From: DASQUK01 sp963756425
Lineage (GTDB): Bacteria; Actinomycetota; Acidimicrobiia; Acidimicrobiales; VFJN01
Assembly: GCA_963756425.1 (NCBI GenBank)
Contig: CAVWNW010000008.1
Span: forward strand, 124,001-188,000
Direction: 5' to 3'
DNA: 64,000 nucleotides
The notes below the pieces were generated by a model. It was given only the letters and a program-made list of their open reading frames with translations, made no database searches and was not told the DNA's origin. This document shows, one piece after another, positions 52,481 to 60,480 of this stretch. The number at the start of each line of letters is the position of its first letter. Position 1 is the stretch's first letter. The translations under genes and the position numbers were made by a program.

Positions 52481-52759
52481 CTACACCGGCCGTCGCCACT
52501 CCCACCGATAGGCGATGTCCTCGACTCCGTCACCCGTGTTGTCGATCTTCACCGATGCCGGCTGAGCGACCTGGGTTGGGCCAGGGCTCTCCGCCGCCGT
52601 CAGCAACGACTGCACGATGTCCGTTCGGTTGTTCTCCTTGATCTCGAGGTTGAAGAGGCTTGCCGCCACAGGCGCCGTCGCCCCCATGGTGCCGAAGAGC
52701 AGGCCGCCGGCGACCCCAATGGAGACAACAGCTTTGGTCAATCGTCGCTTGTTGGTCAT
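52481..52759 (-). CDS. Small secreted protein, 92 aa
   Basis: ATG 52759. The signal peptide runs through VSIGVAGGLLFGTMGATAPVAA with cleavage after VAA. The mature part is about 60 residues, SLFNLEIKENNRTDIVQSL to the end. No Cys. It is divergent from the conserved leader and peptide gene at 52865, as the peptidoglycan-binding gene is at the other locus. Confidence 0.6.
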   Translation of the reverse strand: MTNKRRLTKAVVSIGVAGGLLFGTMGATAPVAASLFNLEIKENNRTDIVQSLLTAAESPGPTQVAQPASVKIDNTGDGVEDIAYRWEWRRPV

Positions 52760-52816
52760 CGCCGGTGTTCGGCGCCGTCGTGACGGTCGGATGCGGTCCA
52801 TCCGTCGCTGGTGGAT

Positions 52817-52861
52817 GCACCGAAGTAGCGGCGGTGGCACATCGCCGCCGCGAAAGGAGCC
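52817..52861 (+). promoter_or_regulatory. Conserved leader before peptide gene 3 (copy B)
   Basis: Counterpart of 17353-17396. Shares GCACCGAAGTAGCGGCGG and the ribosome site GAAAGGAG. CGGTGGC and GCCGCCG can pair around ACATC. Confidence 0.6.
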
Positions 52862-52864
52862 GAC

Positions 52865-52981
52865 ATGTTCACGCGAGCACGACTGATCTGCGTCGGGCTG
52901 CTGGCCGCCGCCACCACCGCCGCGCTGCTAGGAGCGCCGGCCATGGTCCACGCCGGCCTCTCGTTCAACGGGCTCGACTGA
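52865..52981 (+). CDS. 38-aa preprotein, octapeptide family member 3
   Basis: Starts MFTRARLIC, with the LLAAATTAALLGAPA core and VHA at residues 28-30 as a signal-peptidase site. The predicted released octapeptide is GLSFNGLD. It differs from member 2 mainly in the last ten residues, and shares its upstream leader with member 1. Sits in the pmbA-repeat segment 35 kb away from the other two. Confidence 0.75.
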   Translation: MFTRARLICVGLLAAATTAALLGAPAMVHAGLSFNGLD

Positions 52982-53044
52982 GAGGCCGAACAGGGGCGCT
53001 TTCGTGGAACGCCCGCCTCGCTCTGATGTGGTCGGACTCGATAG

Positions 53045-53380
53045 TCAGGAGTCGACGACTTCGTAGCCGAGCCGACGGGCCTCGTCCTCAGCGGTATGGC
53101 GCATGTTCCGCACCGTGCCCTCGATGGTGTCGCCGGAAGTCACATCGACCGCTCGGTAGGCATGGGAACCCGTCGGCATGATGCGAGCTCGTGTGTACGG
53201 GCGCCTAGGCCGCTCACGGCCGACCGACTTGGGAGTCGGCGCCACTACCTCCAGCTCGGTCAGCAACGCCTGCACGATCCAAGCGTCACACGACACCCCT
53301 AACCACCCCGCCCGCTCATCGATCCGAGCTCGAAGATCATCAGGAACCCGCACCGTCAACGGCGACTGACCTCTACTCAC
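53045..53380 (-). CDS. Ribbon-helix-helix DNA-binding protein, about 111 aa
   Basis: N-terminal Arc/MetJ-like RHH: SPLTVRVPDDLRARIDERAG, then a second helix with DAWIVQALLTELE. The C-terminal half (ARIMPTGSHAYRAVDVTSGD) is an unknown small domain. GTG 53380 or TTG 53383 starts it. Three palindromic 13-mers overlap and precede the start, so autorepression is likely. No toxin partner is seen next to it. Confidence 0.7.
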   Translation of the reverse strand: MSRGQSPLTVRVPDDLRARIDERAGWLGVSCDAWIVQALLTELEVVAPTPKSVGRERPRRPYTRARIMPTGSHAYRAVDVTSGDTIEGTVRNMRHTAEDEARRLGYEVVDS

Positions 53381-53429
53381 CAAGTAACACTCTACGCCAG
53401 TGGAGCAACACTCCCCGGAGTATCACTCC
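53381..53429. promoter_or_regulatory. Array of three 13-bp palindromic operators
   Basis: CAAGTAACACTCT (53381-53393), GGAGCAACACTCC (53402-53414) and GGAGTATCACTCC (53417-53429) share a GAGT/ACTC palindrome, with centres 21 and 15 bp apart. The first covers the start codon of the RHH gene. Typical of cooperative RHH repressor binding. Confidence 0.6.
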
Positions 53430-53590
53430 CCTGTACATGAAGAGACATAGGACAAGCCACTCCCCTCCGGCACACTCCCCGGCTGGGCGTGCGGCGTCTG
53501 AGCAGGGCTTTCGCGGTTCATGGCTCCGTGTGGCGGTGGTCGGCGGCTAGCGGGCGCTCGAGGACGCTGACCTGCGGCTTCGGGCCCCCC

Positions 53591-53642
53591 GCGGGGCAGT
53601 CGGGCCGACGCCGTCACCCCCGAGCGTTGCCGGTGAAGGCCC
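53591..53642 (-). repeat. Direct repeat, right copy: native 3' end of pmbA
   Basis: Contains the last codons and stop of pmbA (stop at 53614) and 23 bp beyond. Matched by 51175-51226. Confidence 0.8.
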
Positions 53643-54981
53643 ACGACGCCAGCCGCGCCGAGGGGACGTGCATGATGCCGCCCTCGCTGCCCACCAGTTG
53701 GGCGTCGTTGCCCAGGCCCAGCACCTTGCCCGGCCCGAAGCCGCCGACGATCGACTGTGTGTAGCGCAGGTTCTGCACCGGGCCGGCGATGCGGCCCTCC
53801 TCGACGAGGAAGAGGCCGTTGCGAGTGAGCCCGGTCACCACCTGGGTCTTCGGGTCGAGGATCCGGTTGTACCAGAGGTCCGTCACCAGCAATCCCCGCT
53901 CTACGTCGCCGAGCAGCCGATCGGGCACCTGGTCGCCGCCCCCGAGGAACAGATTGGAGGCGTAGCCGCCGAACGCCTCGGATCCGACCGAGTGGCCCGT
54001 CGGTTCGACGCTGGCGAGGCGCGCGGAGCGGCGGTCGTGTGTCAGGCCCGACGAGACGCCCCCCTGCACGATGTCCAGCCGCCGCTTGGGGGTTCCCTCG
54101 GCGTCGAAGCCGATGCCGAGCGCCCGGGGATCGGTGGCGTCGTCCCAGATGTCGATGATCGCATCCCACTGCTGCTCGCCGAGGTGAACGAACGACGTGC
54201 CGTCCGCGTGGGCCTTGCCGTTGAAGCCCATGTACGCCGGGTACACGAGCGCCGACGCCACCGCCCGGGGCTCGAGCACGACCTCGTAGTTGCCCGGCGG
54301 CAGTTCCACTGGGTTCCGGCCGGACGCCGCCTTGGCGGCCGCGCGCGCTCCGCAGGCGGCCCCGTCCAGGTCTGCGAGCCGCACCGACGTCGCCTGGCCG
54401 TAGCCGTCGGCGGTGTCACCGTCCGAGGCCGGACCCGAGGCGCGGTGGATGCCGTCCACCTGAGCGGTCGTGGCCTGGCTCACGGCTCGCTGCCCGGTGG
54501 TCGAGACAAGGACGTGTGTAGCGGCCTCCGTAGAGCAGTAGCCGGCCGCCTCCAAGCCCTCCCCCGCGTCGACGAACGCCGCCACGATGGCGGCCCGCTG
54601 GTCGGGCGTGGCCCCGGCGGTGCCGTCGTCCCAGTGGTCGACGGGCGACACTGGTGCCTCGGGTGCGAAGCCGGGGAACTCGGGGTCGGGCGGGCGGAGG
54701 GCCGCCGCGGCGAGGGCGCGCTCGACCAGCGCCTCCAGGCTCGCGGCATCGGTGCGCGTGGTCTGGGCGCGGGCCACCTTGCCGTCGACCGCCACCGTGA
54801 GCGACATCGCCTCGATGTCCTCGGTGACGTTCTGGTGGATGCGGCTGTTGGCGAACCGGGTGAGGGACGACGTGCCCACGACCGCGGTGGCGACGGCCTC
54901 GGCCCGCCCACCCACGTAGGCGAGGGCCTCCTCACACGCGTCGGTCGCCAGGCGGGTGGAATCGGCGAGTTCGACCATCAT
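53614..54981 (-). CDS. pmbA: PmbA/TldE-like metalloprotease-family protein, about 455 aa
   Basis: TldD/PmbA family. It starts MMVELADSTRLATDACEEAL and has the SSLTRFANSRIHQN N-domain motif. It also has the later SGLTHDRRSARLASVEPTGH and LVTDLWYNRILDPKTQVVTGL. PmbA lacks the HExxxH of TldD and acts with it in peptide maturation (microcin B17, CcdA turnover). No tldD is seen next to it. Either ATG 54981 or 54978 could be used. Divergent from the HAD gene. Confidence 0.9.
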   Translation of the reverse strand: MMVELADSTRLATDACEEALAYVGGRAEAVATAVVGTSSLTRFANSRIHQNVTEDIEAMSLTVAVDGKVARAQTTRTDAASLEALVERALAAAALRPPDPEFPGFAPEAPVSPVDHWDDGTAGATPDQRAAIVAAFVDAGEGLEAAGYCSTEAATHVLVSTTGQRAVSQATTAQVDGIHRASGPASDGDTADGYGQATSVRLADLDGAACGARAAAKAASGRNPVELPPGNYEVVLEPRAVASALVYPAYMGFNGKAHADGTSFVHLGEQQWDAIIDIWDDATDPRALGIGFDAEGTPKRRLDIVQGGVSSGLTHDRRSARLASVEPTGHSVGSEAFGGYASNLFLGGGDQVPDRLLGDVERGLLVTDLWYNRILDPKTQVVTGLTRNGLFLVEEGRIAGPVQNLRYTQSIVGGFGPGKVLGLGNDAQLVGSEGGIMHVPSARLASWAFTGNARG

Positions 54982-55001
54982 CCGGACCGTAGTGTGAATG
55001 G

Positions 55002-55745
55002 GTGACACTCGCGAGCGGCTCCCGCAGCGTCGGCGGCAACGGCATCGAGGTGGTCGCGTTCGACGGCGACGACACGCTCTGGCACAGCGAGAGCCACTTC
55101 GTCGATGCCCACGCCCGGTTCGTCGCCCTGGTATCGCCCTACTTCGACGGCGATCCCGGCGTGATCGACGAGCGGGTGGTGGCCACCGAGCGGGCGAACC
55201 TCGCCATCTACGGGTACGGGGCCAAGGCCTTCACGCTGTCGCTGATCGAGTCGGCCATCGAACTGACCGGTGGCCGCGTCACCAGCGGCGAGATCAGCGC
55301 CATCCTCGACCTGGGCAAGCGGCTGCTGGATCACCCGGTCGAACTGCTCGATGGTGTCGACGAGGTCGTCGCGTGCCTGGCAGACGACAGGTACCGCCTC
55401 ATCGTCGTCACCAAGGGCGACCTCTTCCACCAGGAGGCCAAGGTGGCCGGCTCGGGCCTCGCCGACATGTTCTCCCGGGTCGAGATCGTGTCGGAGAAGG
55501 ACGTCTCCACCTACCGGCGGGTCATGGACGAGGCCGGTGTGGCCCCCGCGAACTTCCTGATGATCGGCAACTCGGTGCGTTCCGACATCCTGCCGGTGAT
55601 CGAGCTTGGCGGGCACGCCGCGCACCTGCCGTACGTGTACACATGGGAGCTCGAGCACGTGGCCGACTCCGACGCCGAGCGCATGGGGTTCCACGAGTTG
55701 ACGTCGATCCGCCAGGTGCCGGAGCTGCTCGAGCGGCTGTCCTGA
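55002..55745 (+). CDS. HAD-superfamily hydrolase, 247 aa
   Basis: Motif I VVAFDGDDTLWHSE has the DxDDT nucleophile. Motif II is IVVTKGDLFHQEAK, motif III/IV NFLMIGNSVRSDILP. A helical cap lies between (FTLSLIESAIELTGG). Phosphatase of unknown substrate. GTG 55002 is upstream of the first family residues by about 15 codons, so a later start is possible. Confidence 0.9.
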   Translation: MTLASGSRSVGGNGIEVVAFDGDDTLWHSESHFVDAHARFVALVSPYFDGDPGVIDERVVATERANLAIYGYGAKAFTLSLIESAIELTGGRVTSGEISAILDLGKRLLDHPVELLDGVDEVVACLADDRYRLIVVTKGDLFHQEAKVAGSGLADMFSRVEIVSEKDVSTYRRVMDEAGVAPANFLMIGNSVRSDILPVIELGGHAAHLPYVYTWELEHVADSDAERMGFHELTSIRQVPELLERLS

Positions 55746-56053
55746 GCGCCCAGGCATTGCAGGTGCACCTCCGAGCCGGGGCGCCAGGCGACATGGGTCA
55801 CACTGGGAAGCTGCCGACCCGGCCGTTGGTTGAGTCCTTCTGAGCACAACGGAACCCAGGAGGCGGATCTGATGAAACGTGGCTCGCAGACGTCAAGGAC
55901 CGGCGACCGGTATGACAGCGCCCACACCTCGCCGCGGGCCACGTGCCTACCACCGGGGCATCCCGGTCGCCGTCTGGCGCGCCGCCCTGGCTCGCCGCCG
56001 CTCGACGGAGACGCCCAGCAGATAGCGAAGCTCCACAGCGCGCCACACGGACA
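55746..56053. other. 308-bp gap
   Basis: Between the HAD gene and the 3' end of the RidA gene. No gene, repeat or terminator recognised. Confidence 0.4.
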
Positions 56054-56452
56054 TCAGCCGTGTTTGGCCGCGATCGCCTCGAGCTCGATCAGCCAACCTG
56101 GCTCCAGCAGCTGCGCGCAGATCACGGTCCGGGCTGCTCGGTGCTCGCCGAGGTGCGCGCGCAGGACCGTCACATTCGCGGGGTCGAATGCGGCCTCCGC
56201 GAGGTAGAAGCGGAGGCTCACGAGATCGGTCGTGCTCATGCCGGCACTGGCGAGGACGGCGATGAGGTTCCGCCAGACCAGCTCGGCCTGCCCTTCGAAG
56301 GTCGCCGGCATCGTTCCGTCCCGGGCGAACCCGTTGAGCCCGCTGACGTACAGCGTCCGGGCGTTGGGCGCGACCTCCACCGCATGTGCGTAATTCACAT
56401 ATGGCGGGTACAGGTCCGCCGGGTTGTGTTGCGTGATCACCATGGACTGCAT
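56054..56452 (-). CDS. RidA/YjgF family protein, 132 aa
   Basis: Single RidA domain with ARTLYVSGLNGFARDG, AELVWRNLIAVLASAGMS and DLVSLRFYLAE. The usual Arg of enamine deaminases (about Arg105 in RidA) appears replaced in ARTVICAQLLEPGWLIELEA, where R is kept in HRAARTV. A RutC-like or enamine/imine deaminase role is inferred. Confidence 0.85.
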   Translation of the reverse strand: MQSMVITQHNPADLYPPYVNYAHAVEVAPNARTLYVSGLNGFARDGTMPATFEGQAELVWRNLIAVLASAGMSTTDLVSLRFYLAEAAFDPANVTVLRAHLGEHRAARTVICAQLLEPGWLIELEAIAAKHG

Positions 56453-56509
56453 GGTGACACCGAAGGGACGAGGGCTCTCAGGGCTGCCAAGCAGGTGCCC
56501 GTCGTGCGT

Positions 56510-56968
56510 CTAGCTCGGCCGCTCGGATCGGCGGCGTACGTCGGCGAGCAAGCGCCGCACTGTGAGGACGTGCGTGCCGGTGCCAATGACGAGCAGTCGG
56601 TAGACGCGCCCCGCCATCCCGGGAAAGCTCGCCCGGCTCTCGGCCCGGAGTCGTGACGAGCCCGAACCCAGTTGGTCGAGGTGGAAGGTCAGGGCGTAGG
56701 ACGAGAAGCGGTGCCGACCCTCCAGCACCAGCTCCCGCGCCGGGGCGGCCGCAGCCACCCGAAACCCGGGGATCTTCGCACCCTCCGCAAGGGGTCGTGG
56801 CCCCGACGCGGTCGCGTCCGCGCATCTCACGATCCGGGCGTACGCGCTGACCACCGGCCGCGAAAACGTTCGGTCCAGTGTCTCCAACAGGGCAGGCCAG
56901 ACCTCGTCGACGCTGGCTGCGACCACGGTCGCGTGCTCGTCCACAGGGGGCAACGGGGCGGTGTCCAT
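56510..56968 (-). CDS. SRPBCC/START-like small protein, 152 aa
   Basis: Begins MDTAPLPPVDEHATVV after CAGGAGC. VDEVWPALLETLDRTF and FRVAAAAPARELVLEGRHRFSSYAL resemble polyketide-cyclase/DUF2867-like beta-grip proteins. Lies 27 bp after the flavoprotein gene on the same strand, so likely co-transcribed. Confidence 0.7.
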   Translation of the reverse strand: MDTAPLPPVDEHATVVAASVDEVWPALLETLDRTFSRPVVSAYARIVRCADATASGPRPLAEGAKIPGFRVAAAAPARELVLEGRHRFSSYALTFHLDQLGSGSSRLRAESRASFPGMAGRVYRLLVIGTGTHVLTVRRLLADVRRRSERPS

Positions 56969-56995
56969 CGGGTGCTCCTGGTTAGGTGCCACAGC

Positions 56996-58435
56996 TCAGG
57001 GCGCGGGACCCGCCGGCAGCGACTGGTCGAAGCGGAAGACGTTCGTGGGGTCATAGCGTGCCTTGATGCGCACCAAGCGGTCGTAGTTGGTGCCGTAGTA
57101 GGCCTCCGCCCAACCCTCGAGGTCGGGGTCGGCGAAGTTCTGGAACACGCGCCCCGAACCCCACGGATGAACGGAGGTCCACGAGCGGGTGACCCATCGG
57201 TGGGCGGCCACCTCTGCGTGGGTGATCGCCGGGGGGTCGACGACAGCAGCGTGCTTGATCTGGAACAACTCGGAACGGTGGACGAAGGCAGTGGCGTCCG
57301 GCCGGACGCGGTTGTACGCCCCGCCCCAGGGCATGAAGTCCAACTCGCGGGATTCTCCCGATGCCCGTCCCCGGGAGAAGGTGTCCACCAGCGCCGCGAT
57401 CGCTTCGCTGCGTAACGGCTGCCGGAAGAACTCCGACTTGGCGAACAGGTGGCGCGGCTGCGTCGCCTCGGGTTCCGCGCTTCCGCTCGTCCCGTCCTCG
57501 GCACCGCCGAGGTCGGCCCAGAATCGCCGCGTCTCGGGGAAGGACATGCGCCTGCGCGATGCCGCCGCGGGGTCCGTGCCCACCCGGACCACGAGCTGGT
57601 CCAGAAGCTCCAGAGCATCGGTTTCGGTTCCCAGCACTGCGGCGTAGACGTCGACGGCCGGCGGCTGATCCCTGTCGGCGCTGGCGGTCACCTTCAGGCT
57701 TGCGGCCAGCTCGTCGGGCCCGAACGGCGCCCAAGCCTGCCAGGCTTCGATGACCGCTGCTGCGTCTGAGTAGGGCCAGGCCACGTGGACATTGGTCGCA
57801 TCCGGGGCGGGGACGGTGCGGAACTGGAACGAGGTGACGACACCGAAGTTGCCGGCGCCGGCGCCCCGGAGGGCCCAGAACAGGTCGGCGTCGTGGCGCT
57901 CGTCGCACTCGAGGATGCGACCGTCGGCCAGCACGATCTGCGCTCGGACGAGGTGATCGGACGTCACCCCGTGGGTTCGGCCGAGGATCCCGAGCCCGCC
58001 TCCGAGCACGAGGCCGGCAACTCCCACCGGCGGACACGTGCCGGCGGGAATGGCGAGGCCGTGTTGCTGCAGTGCGTCGTAGACATCGCCGAGGCGGGCA
58101 CCGGCGCCGACCGTCGCCACACCGCCAGAGACGTCAACGGCGTGCATGGGTGTCACGTCGACGACGACTCCGGCGGTCGACGAGTGCCCGGCGAAGCAGT
58201 GCCCGCCGCTGCGCAGCGCGGTCTCCAGGCGGTGCGCGGCCAGGAACGAGATCGTTTCGCGGACGTCTTCCGGCGTTGCGCATCGCACAATCGCCTGCGG
58301 CCGCACGTCGTGGAAGCGGGCGTTGAAGGGCGGATCCACCCGGTCGTACGAGGGCGAACCGGCGAGCACGACCTCGCCGGCAATCGCACCCTGAAGAGCC
58401 GGCCAGTCGGGGGACGAGCCGGTGCTGCGTCTCAT
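56996..58435 (-). CDS. FAD-binding (berberine-bridge-like) oxidoreductase, 479 aa
   Basis: The PCMH-type FAD domain has RSGGHCFAGHSSTAG (His for flavin linkage) and AGTCPPVGVAGLVLGGGLG (Cys), so bicovalent FAD is predicted. A C-terminal BBE motif includes YYGTNYDRLVRIKARYDPTN. Actinobacterial members oxidise sugars, alkaloid-like or aromatic alcohols. It neighbours a damaged oxidoreductase cluster on the same strand (58.5-61.4 kb) that may have shared a pathway. Confidence 0.9.
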   Translation of the reverse strand: MRRSTGSSPDWPALQGAIAGEVVLAGSPSYDRVDPPFNARFHDVRPQAIVRCATPEDVRETISFLAAHRLETALRSGGHCFAGHSSTAGVVVDVTPMHAVDVSGGVATVGAGARLGDVYDALQQHGLAIPAGTCPPVGVAGLVLGGGLGILGRTHGVTSDHLVRAQIVLADGRILECDERHDADLFWALRGAGAGNFGVVTSFQFRTVPAPDATNVHVAWPYSDAAAVIEAWQAWAPFGPDELAASLKVTASADRDQPPAVDVYAAVLGTETDALELLDQLVVRVGTDPAAASRRRMSFPETRRFWADLGGAEDGTSGSAEPEATQPRHLFAKSEFFRQPLRSEAIAALVDTFSRGRASGESRELDFMPWGGAYNRVRPDATAFVHRSELFQIKHAAVVDPPAITHAEVAAHRWVTRSWTSVHPWGSGRVFQNFADPDLEGWAEAYYGTNYDRLVRIKARYDPTNVFRFDQSLPAGPAP

Positions 58436-58492
58436 GGGAGCCCGTTCTACCTGGATGTTGCGGGCTGCGGTTCCCCGTGCGGATCGAGGGTG

Positions 58493-58894
58493 TCACCAAC
58501 CCCCGTACGACAGCCAGCCGCCATCGACGTCGGACGGCGGTACCGGTACACGAGGCCGCGTCGCTGGCGAGAAAGCGACGACCACCGCCACCTCCTCGGG
58601 CGTGGCGTAGCGGCCCATCGGCGTACGACGTTCGATGTCGGCGGCGGAGTAGCCGCCCTCCTGCTGATCCGCGGCGTCTAGCTCGGTGCGCACGTAGGCC
58701 GGGGTGACGGCGACGACGCGCACGCCGTGCGGCGCCCATTCGGCGGCGAGCGCCTTGGTCAGGCCGAGCAGTCCATGCTTGCTGGCGACGTACGCGGCGC
58801 GGCCGGGCATGCCCACCACGCCGAAGATCGAGGCGGCCCCGATGCCCCTGGCGGAGCCGGTGACGAGCGCGACCCGGGTGGCGTCGGCCGTCAC
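58493..58894 (-). pseudogene. SDR oxidoreductase, large internal deletion
   Basis: Starts VTADATRVALVTGSARGIG, then jumps to ASIFGVVGMPGRAAYVASKHG. About 115-120 residues between the glycine motif and the active-site strand are missing, including the catalytic Ser region. The 3' part also has small frame changes before VDGGWLSYGG. GTG start overlaps the NmrA-like stop. Confidence 0.75.
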
Positions 58895-59755
58895 GCTCGG
58901 TCCCGGCCGCCCCGCCGCGCCGGGGTTCGGGCGAACTCCCGGGCGTGCTCCCGGGCCCACTGCTCGAATGTGCGGGGTTGATGGCCGGTGATGGCGTTGA
59001 CCGAGCCGACGACCGCGGAGTCGTCGTACTCGCCGTCGGTGAAGAAGCGGAAGAAGGCGTCGATGATGGGTGCGGGAGTGTCGGCCTCCATCTGGGCACG
59101 GGCCTGGTCGTCGGAGAGCGGCTCGTAGCGGAGCGGTCGTCCGAGAACTCCCGCGAGCTCCGCGACCTGGCGGCCGGGGGTCAACGCTTCCGGGCCACTC
59201 AAGGCGTATGCGGCGCCTTCGTGACCGGTTCCGGTGAGGACGGTCGCCGCCACGGCGGCGATGTCTGCCGGGTCGATCGAGGCAATGGGCACGTCGGGCC
59301 ACGGCGCTCGCACGACGTCGCCCTGTTCGAGCTGGGGCAGCCAGCGCAGTGCGTTGGCGTGGAAGCCGCTGGGCCGCAGGAGCGTCCAGGGGATCTCGGC
59401 ATCGCGGACCGCGGCTTCGGCGTCCAGCCACATGCGGGTGATGGCGTTGTCGGGGCGGCCGCCCACGACGCAGCGAGACGTGAGCAGGACCACATGCTCG
59501 ACCCCCGCATCGCAGGCAACCTGCAGCAGGCCCGGGCTGGCGAACCCGCCGAGCAGGAAGACCTTCCGAATCCCCGCTAGCGCGGGCCTGACGGTTTCGG
59601 GCGCGGCCAGATCGGCGGCGGCCACATCGACGGCGGCCGGCATCGAGGCGCGGTCCGGGTTGCGTGCCACGGCGCGCGGCGGGCTCGCCGCGCCCGGCGA
59701 GGGCCCGAACGAGCTCCTGGCCGACGTTGCCCGTGGCGCCGGTGACGAGGATCAC
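58891..59755 (-). pseudogene. NmrA-like NAD(P)-binding protein, frameshifted
   Basis: GTG 59755 opens with ILVTGATGNVGQELVRALAG. The frame breaks at about 59675-59690 in a CGCGC run and continues with VARNPDRASMPAAVDV to the stop. FLLGGFASPGLLQVA, LLTSRCVVGG and ALRWLPQL complete an NmrA/HSCARG-type protein. One base accounts for the break. Confidence 0.8.
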
Positions 59756-60480
59756 GGCGTGCCATCCAGGGTGTTGACCAGCGTCTCACCGCCGGTCACC
59801 TCGAGCACGGCGCCGGTCACCTGTGGGTTGGTCATCAGGAAGAGGGCTGCGTGGGCGATGTCATCGGGGGTGCCCATGCGCCCCACCGGCATCGCGTCCG
59901 AGACGCGTCGCCGCAGCTCGCGGCGTCGCGCATCCGGTAGGTACGACCACATGTCGCTGTCGGTGTAACCGGGTCGGATCGTGTTGACGCGCCGCGGGCC
60001 GAGCTCGATCGCGAGCGCGCGTGTGAGGGCTTCGACGGCGGCGAACGCGGCGGAGATCATCGAGCCGTGGGCGGGCGGCCGCACTACCGCACCGCCGGTC
60101 ACGAACGTGATCGATCCGCCTGCGGCCAGTCCGGGCGCGGCGTAGCGGGCACACATCCAGCTGCCGAAGAACTTGCCATGCATGAAGCTGCGCGCCGTCG
60201 CGAGGTCCTGGTCGAGGAACGCGCCGGGCGTCCCCGCTGAGGCGGTGACGAGGAGATGATCGAGCGTGCCCACTCGGTCGAAGAGCATCCGCACGGATTC
60301 CTCGTCGGTGACGTCGACCTCTGCGGCCTCGACCCCGGGAACAGACTCCCGCTGGGCGAGCGGACGCCGGCCCGCCGACACCACTTCAGCGCCCAGGCCG
60401 GCGGCGGCGCGCACCGTGGCCAAGCCCATGCCGCTGGTGCCGCCGACGACCACGACTCGCTGACCCTTCATGGTGTCCAT
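59752..60480 (-). CDS. SDR-family oxidoreductase, 242 aa
   Basis: Intact short-chain dehydrogenase: VVVVGGTSGMGLATVRA Rossmann start and VDVTDEESVRMLFDRVG. The expected YxxxK reads HGSMISAAFAAVEAL, so the catalytic Tyr appears to be Met or Ile and Lys is absent. Ends VTGGETLVNTLDGTP. It may be non-catalytic or use other residues. ATG 60480 overlaps the MDR stop. Confidence 0.85.
   Translation of the reverse strand: MDTMKGQRVVVVGGTSGMGLATVRAAAGLGAEVVSAGRRPLAQRESVPGVEAAEVDVTDEESVRMLFDRVGTLDHLLVTASAGTPGAFLDQDLATARSFMHGKFFGSWMCARYAAPGLAAGGSITFVTGGAVVRPPAHGSMISAAFAAVEALTRALAIELGPRRVNTIRPGYTDSDMWSYLPDARRRELRRRVSDAMPVGRMGTPDDIAHAALFLMTNPQVTGAVLEVTGGETLVNTLDGTP

Noticed and set aside
52985..53015. 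Rho-independent terminator after the third peptide gene
   Set aside because: A GGGCG/CGCCC hairpin is present but the stem is short and no T run follows.
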